A stretch of 14,730 bases of DNA from SG8-41 sp029864385. GTDB taxonomy: Bacteria > Pseudomonadota > Gammaproteobacteria > Burkholderiales > SG8-41. Under the pieces are notes generated by a model. The model ran no database searches and was not told where the DNA came from. It saw nothing but the letters and a program-made list of their open reading frames with translations. Each line of letters begins with the position of its first letter. Position 1 is the first letter of the stretch. Where the stretch lies: positions 1 through 14,730 of the forward strand of contig JAOTTL010000094.1 in the NCBI GenBank assembly GCA_029864385.1. Reading direction: 5' to 3'. Shown here one piece after another: positions 1 to 8,850 of this stretch. A program made the position numbers and the translations under genes.

Positions 1-20
1 TGACGTGGGTTTTGCTGCAT

Positions 21-59
21 CACCCGTCACCCGTCACCCGTCACCCGTCACCCGTCACG
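21..59 (-). repeat. Heptamer tandem repeat (GTGACGG)n at the 3' end of the hdrB-like gene
   Basis: On the plus strand there are five perfect CACCCGT units plus a final CACG, read on the minus (coding) strand as GCGTGACGGGTGACGGG and so on. The stop codon TGA of the hdrB-like gene (41-43) lies inside the array, so its last residues (VTGDG) are encoded by the repeat. The same repeat type occurs behind several other genes here. It is not CRISPR: there are no spacers and the unit is only 7 bp. Confidence 0.95.
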
Positions 60-931
60 CTCCCTTCGTTGGGGTCTGACCTGGGCTTCGGATCCAGGCC
101 CAAAGGCCGCTTCACGAGTTCAGGCAGCAGCGCGCGCTCGAAGAACTGGACGCCGACCTGCTCGATGCGTTTCTTCCCGATCACCGCACCGGCATTAGGG
201 CCCGCCTTTTTCCAGGCCTTGTATTCATCTTCATACTGCAGCCCCATCGATTGCGCCAGCAGCTGAACGTAGTTGAAGGTCTTTGTGTTCGCGTGGGGTT
301 CCAGCCCGCAGAGCTCGCGATAGCACTGGTGATAGACCGTAACGACTGCGTCAGCGCGGTGCACGGCGACGAGCCGCAGGGTTTCGCGAATCATGTCCTC
401 CATTGCCGCGGGAACCGAGGAGAGCGACGCGCACATATAGCCCGGTGCGGCGTAGCCATCCTCGACCACCTCGACGCCCGGGATGAGGCGGAGAAGCTCC
501 GGCACCCGGGCGTTGACCGCTACTTTGTCGTTGAAACCGAGATGCTTGTGCAAAAGGATGCGCATCGGCACGGGGTGCTTGAGCAGCGCAGACAACGCCG
601 CGCGGTGCTCGTAGAGCGTGTCGACAAAATAGGTCAGCCCGAATTCAGGACGGTAGGCCTGGCCCATGAACCCGTTCATGTGCGCGTGGCACGACGGGCA
701 CCAGGCCACAACGCGCGCGCGATGCAGGTCATTGAACTTCGTCACCGTGCGGCGTGCCATGCCGTCCGCGGCGGCCTGGTTGGCGTCCTTGACGCTGCCG
801 CAGCAATAGTCCGGCCCGCCCGCCGGCCGCGCGTCGATGCCGAGGAGGCGCAGGATGTCGAGGCAGCTGTGGATGATGTCGCCGTGCCGCAACACGTTGC
901 AGCCGTACCAGAAGATGATCTTTTCGCTCAT
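41..931 (-). CDS. Heterodisulfide reductase subunit B-like protein (CCG-domain, Fe-S)
   Basis: A 296-residue protein of the HdrB/CCG-domain family. Such subunits bind noncubane 4Fe-4S clusters and handle disulfide or thiol electron transfer in cytoplasmic complexes. The first CCG motif is complete: C11, then C43-C44-G45, then CPSC at 78-81. The second is degenerate: the usual Cys before His-Leu-Gly is absent (HKHLG near 128-132), CCG is reduced to a single C167, and the last pair is C203/C208 with four residues between. This suggests one noncubane cluster rather than two. The ATG at 931 is preceded by AGAGG at good spacing; upstream in-frame codons lie in an inverted repeat. The gene follows the HdrC-like gene by 53 bp and is probably cotranscribed with it. 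Its stop codon lies in a heptamer repeat. The physiological partner (methanogen-type Hdr, sulfur-oxidising sHdr, or another oxidoreductase) cannot be told from this window; the gene beyond position 1 would help. Confidence 0.85.
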   Translation of the reverse strand: MSEKIIFWYGCNVLRHGDIIHSCLDILRLLGIDARPAGGPDYCCGSVKDANQAAADGMARRTVTKFNDLHRARVVAWCPSCHAHMNGFMGQAYRPEFGLTYFVDTLYEHRAALSALLKHPVPMRILLHKHLGFNDKVAVNARVPELLRLIPGVEVVEDGYAAPGYMCASLSSVPAAMEDMIRETLRLVAVHRADAVVTVYHQCYRELCGLEPHANTKTFNYVQLLAQSMGLQYEDEYKAWKKAGPNAGAVIGKKRIEQVGVQFFERALLPELVKRPLGLDPKPRSDPNEGSVTGDG

Positions 932-954
932 GGAGTGCCTCTGTCGCTCGCTAC

Positions 955-986
955 AGGAATCTCTGCACAAGTGTGCAGAGATTCCT
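955..986. repeat. Perfect 15-bp inverted repeat between the hdrC-like and hdrB-like genes
   Basis: AGGAATCTCTGCACA (955-969) and its exact reverse complement (972-986) are separated by two bases, so RNA could form a long hairpin with a small loop. The right arm overlaps the stop codon TAG of the hdrC-like gene (985-987), and the left arm ends 23 bp before the hdrB-like start. No T-run follows, so a simple terminator is unlikely. It could be an mRNA processing or stabilising hairpin, or a dispersed palindromic unit. Confidence 0.9.
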
Positions 987-1428
987 ACATCCAGTCCCGG
1001 ATCTCGTCTTCCGTCAACTGCAGATTCGCGAAGGCGCGGACGCGGTCGAAATAATCGCGATCGTCGCGAACCGGAATTCTTCGCGGGCCGCCCAGGCCGC
1101 CGGAAGCGATCATGCGCGCGATGCGCATCATCATTTTCGGATCGACGTTATCGGGACAAGCCGGAACGCACGAGCCGCTGCGCACGCACACGGACGCCCA
1201 GGCGAGTGCTTCGGGGCTTCCTTCGCCACCGCTCAACAGCCCAAGGACGCCCGTCGCCACTGCCTTCGAATCCGCACCGGGAAGCTGCGGGCTGTAACGC
1301 GTCATCGGGCACGCCTCGAAGCACTTTCCACATTTCGTGCAAGCGCCGAGGATCCGCTCCGTTTCCTTGCGGAGGAACTCTTGCAGCGCACCGGTCGGCA
1401 TTGCCTGTCTGCCCATATGCCAACTCAT
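985..1428 (-). CDS. Heterodisulfide reductase subunit C-like ferredoxin
   Basis: About 147 residues from ATG 1428. A GTG at 1461 in the same frame would add 11 residues; neither start has a convincing Shine-Dalgarno sequence, and ATG is preferred for that reason only. Two 4Fe-4S sites are visible. The first is canonical (CTKCGKCFEACP, Cys 30, 33, 36, 40). The second reads CVRSGSCVPACP (Cys 81, 87, 91), with Ser84 where the second cysteine is expected. HdrC subunits pass electrons between the flavin or partner subunit and HdrB in the cytoplasm. The order hdrC then hdrB on one strand with a short gap fits an operon. The divergent permease starts 155 bp away, so a promoter should lie between 1429 and 1583. 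The family call is firm; the exact complex is unknown. Confidence 0.83.
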   Translation of the reverse strand: MSWHMGRQAMPTGALQEFLRKETERILGACTKCGKCFEACPMTRYSPQLPGADSKAVATGVLGLLSGGEGSPEALAWASVCVRSGSCVPACPDNVDPKMMMRIARMIASGGLGGPRRIPVRDDRDYFDRVRAFANLQLTEDEIRDWM

Positions 1429-1583
1429 CTCATCGTGAATTTGCTGTCTTAAGTGTCGCACAGAAAGGGGCCCACCCCCAATGAGTGCGATGGCCTACTT
1501 GCCTCCACTCGGACACCTCCGTCATTATTGCTTTCTGTTAAAGCGCTGCCATGGCCCGGATGGGCCAGGACGAGGACGGCCCC

Positions 1584-2681
1584 ATGAGTGTTCCACCGAC
1601 GCCTTCCGAGGGCGATCGCCAGTTCATCAATCGCACGGTCGAGGCGGCGATCCGCATTGGCGTTCTTGCGGCCCTGGCAGTCTGGTGCTTCGATATCGCG
1701 CGGCCGTTCCTGGTGCCGCTCGTCTGGGGCGTGATCATCGCGGTGGCCACCTACCCTGCTTACCGAGGGCTCGAGGCACGTCTGGGCGAGCGCCGCATAT
1801 TGGCGGCCGTGTTGTTCACGATCCTCATGATCGTCGTGGTTGCGGTGCCTTCGGCCATGCTCGGTGATTCGATGGCGAGCGGTGCGCGGGAAGCGGCCCG
1901 TGCTTTCCAGGCGGGGAGCCTCGAGATCCCGCCGCCGCCCGAGCGCGTGAAATCGTGGCCCTTCGTAGGCGAGTCTTTGTACTCTTTCTGGCAGCTCGCT
2001 TCGGAGAACATCGTGGAGGCCGCGCGCGAGCTGAGTCCCTGGCTCAAGACTTCGGGCAAATGGCTGCTGGGCGCCGCAGCCGGCGCCGGGATCGCAGCGC
2101 TGCAGTTCCTGTTGGCTATTATCATCGCCGGTGCGCTCCTCGCGCACGCGGAAGGCGGTGGTCGCGCGATGCGCACCATAGCGCAGCGGCTGGCACCCGA
2201 GCGCGGGTTGAGCTACTCGGAAGTGGCGGAGCAGACCGTACGCAGCGTGGCGCTTGGCATTCTTGGCGTCGCGCTGCTCCAGGGCCTGCTCGCGGGGATC
2301 GGTTTCCTCGTTGCCGGCGTGCCGGGTGCGGGGCTGCTCACGCTGGTATGTATCGTGCTCGGCGTCATCCAGGTCGGCGTGGCGATCGTGCTAATCCCGG
2401 TCGTGATCTATCTCTTCTCCACGGCCGAGACCTTTACCGCCGTTGCGTTCCTGGTGTACGCGATCCTGGTTGCCCCCTTGGATAACATTCTTAAGCCGAT
2501 CCTGCTTGGGCGCGGCGTCAAGGTGCCGATGGTAGTGGTGTTCATCGGGGCCATCGGCGGTTTCATCAATGCCGGCATCGTTGGCCTCTTCATCGGCGCG
2601 GTTGTCTTCACGCTGGGTTACGGCCTGTTCCTTGCCTGGCTTAACCCCGAGCCGCAGCCAGCAGCGCCAGAGTCGAAATAG
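1584..2681 (+). CDS. AI-2E/PerM family inner-membrane permease
   Basis: A 365-residue polytopic membrane protein of the AI-2E transporter (PerM, formerly UPF0118) family. Hydrophobic segments alternate in the family pattern: an N-terminal pair (IGVLAALAVWCF; FLVPLVWGVIIAVATYPAY), another at the AAVLFTILMIVVVAVPSA stretch, a soluble middle region, and a dense C-terminal set. The C-terminal part includes APLDNILKPILLGRGVKVP followed by GAIGGFINAGIVGLFIGAV, a hallmark of the family. ATG 1584 was chosen because GAGGA lies 7 bp upstream; ATG 1551 in the same frame has no ribosome binding site. Family members have been linked to autoinducer-2 export or sodium/proton antiport, so the substrate here is open. 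The gene stands alone and is divergent from the hdrC-like gene. Confidence 0.88.
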   Translation: MSVPPTPSEGDRQFINRTVEAAIRIGVLAALAVWCFDIARPFLVPLVWGVIIAVATYPAYRGLEARLGERRILAAVLFTILMIVVVAVPSAMLGDSMASGAREAARAFQAGSLEIPPPPERVKSWPFVGESLYSFWQLASENIVEAARELSPWLKTSGKWLLGAAAGAGIAALQFLLAIIIAGALLAHAEGGGRAMRTIAQRLAPERGLSYSEVAEQTVRSVALGILGVALLQGLLAGIGFLVAGVPGAGLLTLVCIVLGVIQVGVAIVLIPVVIYLFSTAETFTAVAFLVYAILVAPLDNILKPILLGRGVKVPMVVVFIGAIGGFINAGIVGLFIGAVVFTLGYGLFLAWLNPEPQPAAPESK

Positions 2682-2687
2682 CTTTTT

Positions 2688-2710
2688 GAGCCGCGTTGAT
2701 TAGCGGCCTC
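2688..2710 (+). terminator. Weak hairpin after the permease gene
   Basis: Just after the stop codon, GAGCCGC and GCGGCCTC can pair around an 8-base loop with one bulge. There is no T-run after it, so a factor-independent terminator is doubtful; it may only be an mRNA 3' hairpin. Confidence 0.25.
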
Positions 2711-2760
2711 ACGCTATTGACTCGTAACCAATCGCTAGAAACGATCTCAGAGACAGCACA

Positions 2761-2850
2761 ACCACGGAAACACACGGAAATTGTTGTTCCGCTAAAGCGC
2801 ACTTTAGGGTTCAGGTCTTCGTCAGTTTAATTCCGTGTGATTCCGTGTTT
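2761..2850. repeat. Inverted pair of ACACGGAA-type repeats
   Basis: The left arm (2761-2782) holds CCACGGAAACACACGGAAAT. The right arm (2829-2850) holds ATTCCGTGTGATTCCGTGTT, nearly its reverse complement (one mismatch and small indels). Each arm is itself two copies of a 9-10 bp unit. The loop holds a second small hairpin, CTAAAG/CTTTAG (2792-2797 and 2802-2807). The element lies between the permease and the TAXI gene and looks like a dispersed intergenic repeat rather than a terminator. Confidence 0.8.
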
Positions 2851-2885
2851 AATGATCTTCTGGTTTCACGGGTTTTTTTGAGACC

Positions 2886-2896
2886 CTAGTCACTAG
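2886..2896. promoter_or_regulatory. CTAGTCACTAG palindrome upstream of the TAXI gene
   Basis: A perfect odd palindrome (CTAGT, C, ACTAG) centred 35 bp before the ATG of the TAXI gene. The position would suit an operator, but 11 bp is short and chance is possible. No convincing -35/-10 pair was identified next to it. Confidence 0.2.
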
Positions 2897-2925
2897 ACAC
2901 GCGGTTCTCGAGTAGACTTGGCGGC

Positions 2926-4302
2926 ATGAGCACGGATCCTTTATCCCGGAAGAATTTCCTCGAACGCTGGCTGCTGCGCCTGTTCCATAGCGGGAGCGAA
3001 ACCGAGGAGGTGGCGTTCAGGGAGTTCGTGCTGGTCGCCGCCGTCGCGCTGCTGATCATCGGGCTTGCCTTCTGGATAGCGTTTCGCTTCGTGCGTCCGG
3101 CGCCGCCGCATGATTTCGTGATGTCAACCGGAAGCGACAGCGGCGCCTACCATGCGTATGGCGAGCGCTATTCGGAGCTGCTGGCGCGCGACAAGCTCAA
3201 GGTGACGGTGCGAACGTCTTCCGGATCGGTGGAGAACTTGCGCCGGCTGGCGGATGACAAATCGGGTGTGAGCGTGGCGTTCGTCCAGGGAGGCGTCGGC
3301 AACGCCACGGAGTATCCGAATCTTGTCACGCTGGCTGCTCTCTACTATGAGCCGCTTTGGGTCTTCTACCGGGGCGAGCGCGAGTTGACGCTCCTGTCTG
3401 CGCTCGTCGACAAGCGCGTTGCTATCGGCCCGGAAGGCAGCGGAACGCGTGCGCTCGCACTCGCTCTGGCCGCGGCGAGCAAGATAACCGATAGGGCCAA
3501 AAGCTTTCTCCCGCTCGGCGGCGCGGAGGCCGCCGCCGCCCTGATCAAGGGCGAGGTCGACGCGGCGCTTTTTGTTGCAGGACCGGATGCCCCGGTCGTG
3601 CAGCAGCTATTGCGCGCCGAGGGCGTGCGCCTGATGAGCCTGGATCATGCTGAGGCGCTTTCGCGGCGCTTTCCCTACCTCGCGAGGGTATCGCTGCCGC
3701 GGGGCGGGATCGACATCGCTGACGACATACCACCGCGCGAGGTCACGCTCGTGGCAACCACCGCCTATCTCGTTGCGCGCGACGACTTCCATCCGGCGCT
3801 GGTGTCAGTTCTGCTGCAGGCGGTCGCCCGCGTCCACCGTGTGGGTGGCGTGTTTTATCGTCCCGGAGAATTCCCGGCCGCGCGCGACGGCGATTTCCCG
3901 CTGAGCGAGGACGCGCGGCGCTATTTCACCTCTGGCCCGCCGTTCCTGCAACGCTACATGCCGTTCTGGGTGGCGAACCTGATCCAGCGGCTGCTCGTGT
4001 TGCTGGTGCCGCTGATCGCGGTGGTGATTCCGGTGATGCGCATCTTCCCCGGTGTCTACAAATGGCGGGTGCGCAGGCGCGTCTTCCGCTGGTACCACGC
4101 GCTGCGGGCGGTGGAAGCCGAAACGGCAAAGAATCCCGCGCCGGAGCGCGCTCGTGAATTGCTCGTGCAGATCGATACGATCCAGGACGGCGTCAGCCGC
4201 ACGCGCGTGCCGCTCGCGTATTCAGACTACGCTTACAACCTGAAACTGCACATCGATATGGTGCGCACGCAGCTCGAGCGCCGCGCGCGTAGCGGAACCT
4301 GA
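2926..4302 (+). CDS. Membrane-anchored TAXI-family solute-binding protein
   Basis: 458 residues. After a short cytoplasmic N-terminus there is a transmembrane helix (about 34-56), then a TAXI-type periplasmic binding domain (about 63-320). The domain opens with the typical STGSDSGAYHAYGERY (67-82) and contains the SSGSVENL and GPEGSGTR stretches. A second transmembrane helix (about 350-372) and an 85-residue basic, helical cytoplasmic tail follow. TAXI proteins normally capture solutes for TRAP transporters, but no TRAP membrane subunit is in the window, and double anchoring suggests a fixed rather than freely diffusing receptor. It could serve a distant TRAP permease or act as a sensor. The start ATG has only a weak ribosome binding site (GGCGG). 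Degenerate heptamer repeats follow about 50 bp after the stop. Confidence 0.85.
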   Translation: MSTDPLSRKNFLERWLLRLFHSGSETEEVAFREFVLVAAVALLIIGLAFWIAFRFVRPAPPHDFVMSTGSDSGAYHAYGERYSELLARDKLKVTVRTSSGSVENLRRLADDKSGVSVAFVQGGVGNATEYPNLVTLAALYYEPLWVFYRGERELTLLSALVDKRVAIGPEGSGTRALALALAAASKITDRAKSFLPLGGAEAAAALIKGEVDAALFVAGPDAPVVQQLLRAEGVRLMSLDHAEALSRRFPYLARVSLPRGGIDIADDIPPREVTLVATTAYLVARDDFHPALVSVLLQAVARVHRVGGVFYRPGEFPAARDGDFPLSEDARRYFTSGPPFLQRYMPFWVANLIQRLLVLLVPLIAVVIPVMRIFPGVYKWRVRRRVFRWYHALRAVEAETAKNPAPERARELLVQIDTIQDGVSRTRVPLAYSDYAYNLKLHIDMVRTQLERRARSGT

Positions 4303-4355
4303 CAACGCCGCTTCGCGAACGACGAGGCTGGTGACCGGGGATTAGCGCTGAAGAA

Positions 4356-4376
4356 GTGATGAGTGACGGGTGAGGC
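4356..4376 (+). repeat. Degenerate GTGANNN heptamer repeat downstream of the TAXI gene
   Basis: Three imperfect units (GTGATGA, GTGACGG, GTGAGGC) on the plus strand, 53 bp after the stop of the plus-strand TAXI gene. This is the same class as the longer heptamer arrays in the window and again has TGA on the coding strand of the gene it follows. Confidence 0.6.
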
Positions 4377-4396
4377 TAGGTTGGAATCAACCGAGT

Positions 4397-4411
4397 CCAT
4401 TCACCATTCAC
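4397..4411 (-). repeat. Two GTGAATG heptamers downstream of the FKBP gene
   Basis: CCATTCACCATTCAC on the plus strand reads on the minus strand as GTGAATGGTGAATGG, two 7-bp units. It lies 77 bp past the stop of the minus-strand FKBP gene and faces the TAXI-side repeat. Only two units are present, so this may be chance. Confidence 0.4.
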
Positions 4412-4445
4412 AGCTGCGGCTGATATTCTTGATTTTGTTACGCGC

Positions 4446-4490
4446 CCCTAGTGCCGAGCCTCGGTCCGCCCGGCTCGCTGTCTGGGGCTA
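4446..4490 (-). terminator. Possible nested hairpin at the 3' end of the FKBP gene
   Basis: On the minus strand, GCCCC just after the FKBP stop can pair with GGGGC about 35 bp further on, and inside it CGAGCC pairs with GGCTCG. No run of T follows (AACAAAATC). It could be a termination or mRNA-end structure but is not a textbook terminator. Confidence 0.3.
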
Positions 4491-4841
4491 GCCGAGCCCG
4501 AGAAGCTCAACCTCAAAGACTAGCGTCGCGTTTGGCGGAATGACGCTGCCGGCGCCGCGCGCGCCATAGCCCAGCGCAGGCGGAATGGTGAGCTTGCGCT
4601 TGCCGCCTACCATCATGCCCGCGACGCCCTCGTCCCAACCCCTGATCACGTTGCCGCCGCCAAGCGGAAAGACGAAAGGATCGTTGCGGTCCTTGCTCGA
4701 ATCGAATTTCGTCCCATCGGTGAGCCAGCCGGTGTAGTGCACCCGGACACTCTGGCCGGCGGCAGCAACCGCGCCATCGCCGACAATCAATTCCTCGATG
4801 ACGAGGCCGGTGGTAGTGGTAGTGGTGGTGGTGGAAGCCAT
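4488..4841 (-). CDS. FKBP-type peptidyl-prolyl cis-trans isomerase
   Basis: 117 residues, a single minimal FKBP domain without signal peptide, so probably cytoplasmic. It catalyses cis-trans isomerisation of X-Pro bonds in protein folding. Family motifs are all present: VHYTGWLTDGTKFDSS, GGGNVIRGWDEGVAGM, then KRKLTIPPALGYGARG and IPPNATLVFEVELL. The ATG at 4841 has AAGGA 5-6 bp upstream. Residues 4-11 are eight threonines encoded by ACC/ACT triplets, an in-frame trinucleotide repeat. The gene lies 97 bp downstream of gshA on the same strand, with a heptamer repeat between them, so cotranscription is possible. Confidence 0.95.
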   Translation of the reverse strand: MASTTTTTTTTGLVIEELIVGDGAVAAAGQSVRVHYTGWLTDGTKFDSSKDRNDPFVFPLGGGNVIRGWDEGVAGMMVGGKRKLTIPPALGYGARGAGSVIPPNATLVFEVELLGLG

Positions 4842-4891
4842 GGCAATCCTTTTAAATTTTGATACAGGGAATAGGAAAAATAAAATCTAAT

Positions 4892-4930
4892 GACTCGTCA
4901 CTCGTCACTCGTCACTCGTCACTCGTCACG
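4892..4930 (-). repeat. Heptamer tandem repeat (GTGACGA)n after gshA
   Basis: Five 7-bp units plus a partial one, read on the minus (gshA coding) strand as GCGTGACGAGTGACGAG and so on. The array starts 8 bp after the gshA stop codon. The gshA stop TAG (4939-4941) lies in CCTTTAG, a flanking motif also seen next to the array after the DUF3750 gene. Confidence 0.95.
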
Positions 4931-4938
4931 CCGTTCTG

Positions 4939-6516
4939 CTAAAGGCGAAGGCCGCCCAGCAGATCCTGCGACAGATACTGCTGCCGGAAGGTGTCGAAAG
5001 GCACGGCGTCGCCCGCCTCGGTCTTCCGTTGCTCGACCAGCGAGTCCTCGGCCGCGCGCTTGAAGCGGGCTTCGACCTCCGCAGGGAAGGGCAGCTTCAC
5101 GAGGTCGGCGCGATATTGCTTCGAATAGCCGAGGACGAACTGCAAGTACGAGTTCTGGTGCCTCTGGCTGATCTCGTGCAGTACCCGGGCAGACGGCGTC
5201 CAAGAGGGGTTTCGGAGTGCGGCGCCGGCGGTCGCGACGGCATCGCGGTAGGCGCTGCCGTTGCGAGCCGCGTCGAGCGCTTCGGCAATGGGCTCGCATT
5301 CGCCGAGCAGTTGCCCGCCCCATTCCGAGAGCGAAAGCTTTTCGGCGCGGCAGACGAGCTGGACATCCGCGTCGCGGCCGTGCTCCGCGACCTGGTGGTG
5401 ATTGCGATTGTTCGTGGCGATCTCGCCGGGCGTGTCGGCGAGGCTCTCGCTCAGCGCACAATGCAGCAGGAAGACGTCGAGGAAGCGCATCGTCGCGGCG
5501 GTGATGCCGACGAAACAGAAAGGATCGAGGTCAAGGCAACGCACCTCGATGTACTCAACGCCGCGCTCACCCAGCGCGTGCAGCGGCCGCTCGCCCGGGC
5601 GCACCGGCCGCTTGGCCCGGATCGTGCCGTAGAACTCGTTCTCGATCTGCAGTAGCGTCGTGTCGAGCTGGCGGTAATTGTCGCCGTCGCGTATCCCGAT
5701 GGCGGCGTACCGGGGGTAGGGCTCGGTCAACGCGCGGTAGAGCGAGCGGGCGTAGCTTTCCAGGCTGTTGTAGCTCACCGACAGCGCGGCCTGCGCCTCG
5801 CTCTGGTAGCCCAGGGGCCCCATGCGCAGCGAGGTCGCTCCGGGAAGATACAACGTTCCGCCCGCTAGCGGCTTCAAGCCGTGCTTGCGGCCGGCGACGA
5901 AGGTCTCGCACACCGCCGGCGACGCGCCGAAGAGATAGAACAGCAGCCAGGAATGCCGCCGGAAGTTGCGGATGAGAGAAAAGTACGCGGCGTCCTGGTA
6001 CTCGCGCGCCGATCCGCCACGCCCATCGGCCTTCTGCAGCAGCGGCCAGGCGGCCTCGGGAAGGGAAAAGTTGTAGTGCACGCCGGAAATGGTCTGCATG
6101 CGCCGGCCGTAGCGATGCGACAGGCCGATGCGGTACACGGTTTTGGCCGTGCCAATGTTGGAGCGGCCGTACTGGCCAATGGGAATGGCGTCGTCCGCCG
6201 GCAGCTTGCAGGGCATGCTCGAGCACCAGAGCATTTCCTCGCCGATGTTGCGGTACACGAACTGATGGATCTCTGTCAGCTCCTCGACACACGCGTCCGC
6301 GTCAGTGTGGACCCCGGTGATGAGCTCGAGCTGCGCCTCGCTGAAATCCGTCGTGATATGCGGATGGGTGAGCGGGGAGCCGAGTCTTGCCGGGTGCGGC
6401 GTGTCGGCGAGAGCGCCATCCGGCCGCACGCGCAGGCTCTCCTTCTCGATCCCGCGGCGCAGGCCCTTGAGCATCTCCGGCGTCAGGGCGGCCAGGCGCT
6501 TCTCGATCACAGACAT
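4939..6516 (-). CDS. gshA: Glutamate-cysteine ligase (E. coli-type GshA)
   Basis: 525 residues, close to the 518 of E. coli GshA. It joins glutamate and cysteine using ATP, the first step of glutathione synthesis, in the cytoplasm. The protein follows the proteobacterial GshA family throughout: GLRRGIEKESLRVRPDG near residues 18-34 with the conserved acidic pair E24/E26, THPHITTDFSEAQLELIT (50-67), SMPCKLP near 100-106, and MQTISGVHYNFSLP (140-153). The ATG at 6516 gives an N-terminus aligned with E. coli, but the ribosome binding site is weak. Glutathione synthetase (gshB) is not in the window. Many betaproteobacteria use a different GshA class, so this class is a mild taxonomic marker. Confidence 0.96.
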   Translation of the reverse strand: MSVIEKRLAALTPEMLKGLRRGIEKESLRVRPDGALADTPHPARLGSPLTHPHITTDFSEAQLELITGVHTDADACVEELTEIHQFVYRNIGEEMLWCSSMPCKLPADDAIPIGQYGRSNIGTAKTVYRIGLSHRYGRRMQTISGVHYNFSLPEAAWPLLQKADGRGGSAREYQDAAYFSLIRNFRRHSWLLFYLFGASPAVCETFVAGRKHGLKPLAGGTLYLPGATSLRMGPLGYQSEAQAALSVSYNSLESYARSLYRALTEPYPRYAAIGIRDGDNYRQLDTTLLQIENEFYGTIRAKRPVRPGERPLHALGERGVEYIEVRCLDLDPFCFVGITAATMRFLDVFLLHCALSESLADTPGEIATNNRNHHQVAEHGRDADVQLVCRAEKLSLSEWGGQLLGECEPIAEALDAARNGSAYRDAVATAGAALRNPSWTPSARVLHEISQRHQNSYLQFVLGYSKQYRADLVKLPFPAEVEARFKRAAEDSLVEQRKTEAGDAVPFDTFRQQYLSQDLLGGLRL

Positions 6517-6529
6517 CAGGCGAAGTATG

Positions 6530-6804
6530 CATCAAAACGCTGTGGGCCAGATACGGGGGCAGGCTCACACGATGAGGGGAGAAATGTTCCGGCAAGACGG
6601 AGCCGGGATGAAGCCGTGGGAGCCGCCATGGGTTGCGAATCTGACGCCGGATGCGATCGTTCCCCTACGGCCGGGCATGCTGTTCAGCATCGAGCCGTGT
6701 CCGCTGCGCAACGTGCGCGATCCGGGAGCGCCGCCTCATCCAGTGTGAGAAAATCCAGCCCCTGTTCGGTGAGATCGTCTCGTCGGACGCGTTCATCGGC
6801 TCGT
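6530..6804 (+). pseudogene. Possible decayed C-terminal fragment of an M24 (Xaa-Pro) peptidase
   Basis: This stretch between gshA and yheS encodes, in one frame, GMKPWEPPW followed by IVPLRPGMLFSIEP. That resembles the end of M24 metallopeptidases (a G-x-G-x3-E-P-P segment, then L-x-P-G-M-x-F-x-I-E-P). The reading then appears to shift by one base to RLIQCEKIQPLFGEIV and stops at 6810. The metal-binding His expected before the first segment is not present and no start or N-terminal domain exists. It is either a remnant or a chance likeness. Apart from this, the 400-bp gap (6517-6917) holds no gene that I can support; it should contain the promoters of gshA and yheS. Confidence 0.3.
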
Positions 6805-6917
6805 TCTGACCGCACGTGCCCGGATACTGGTGAGAAGGTGCCGGTGAGAACTACAGGCGGCGGCCAAGGCGCTCTTTCGATTGTCGGTCTCCGGCGTCAC
6901 CGGTCGAATACAACAAA

Positions 6918-8824
<1,907 letters not shown>

Positions 8825-8828
<4 letters not shown>

Positions 8829-8850
8829 CGGGTAACGGGTGACGAGTGAC
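8825..8850 (+). repeat. Heptamer repeat at the end of yheS
   Basis: Units GTGACGG, GTAACGG, GTGACGA and GTGAC on the plus strand. The yheS stop codon (TGA, 8826-8828) is the first TGA of the array. On the opposite strand the same DNA carries no stop codon and is translated as part of the BON lipoprotein tail. Confidence 0.9.

Noticed and set aside
21..59. CRISPR array
   Set aside because: The units are 7 bp, contiguous and without spacers; no cas genes are present.
251..1054. Long plus-strand open frame (267 codons)
   Set aside because: It is antisense to the well-supported hdrB-like gene, is Arg/Ala/Val-rich with no domain, and has no ribosome binding site.
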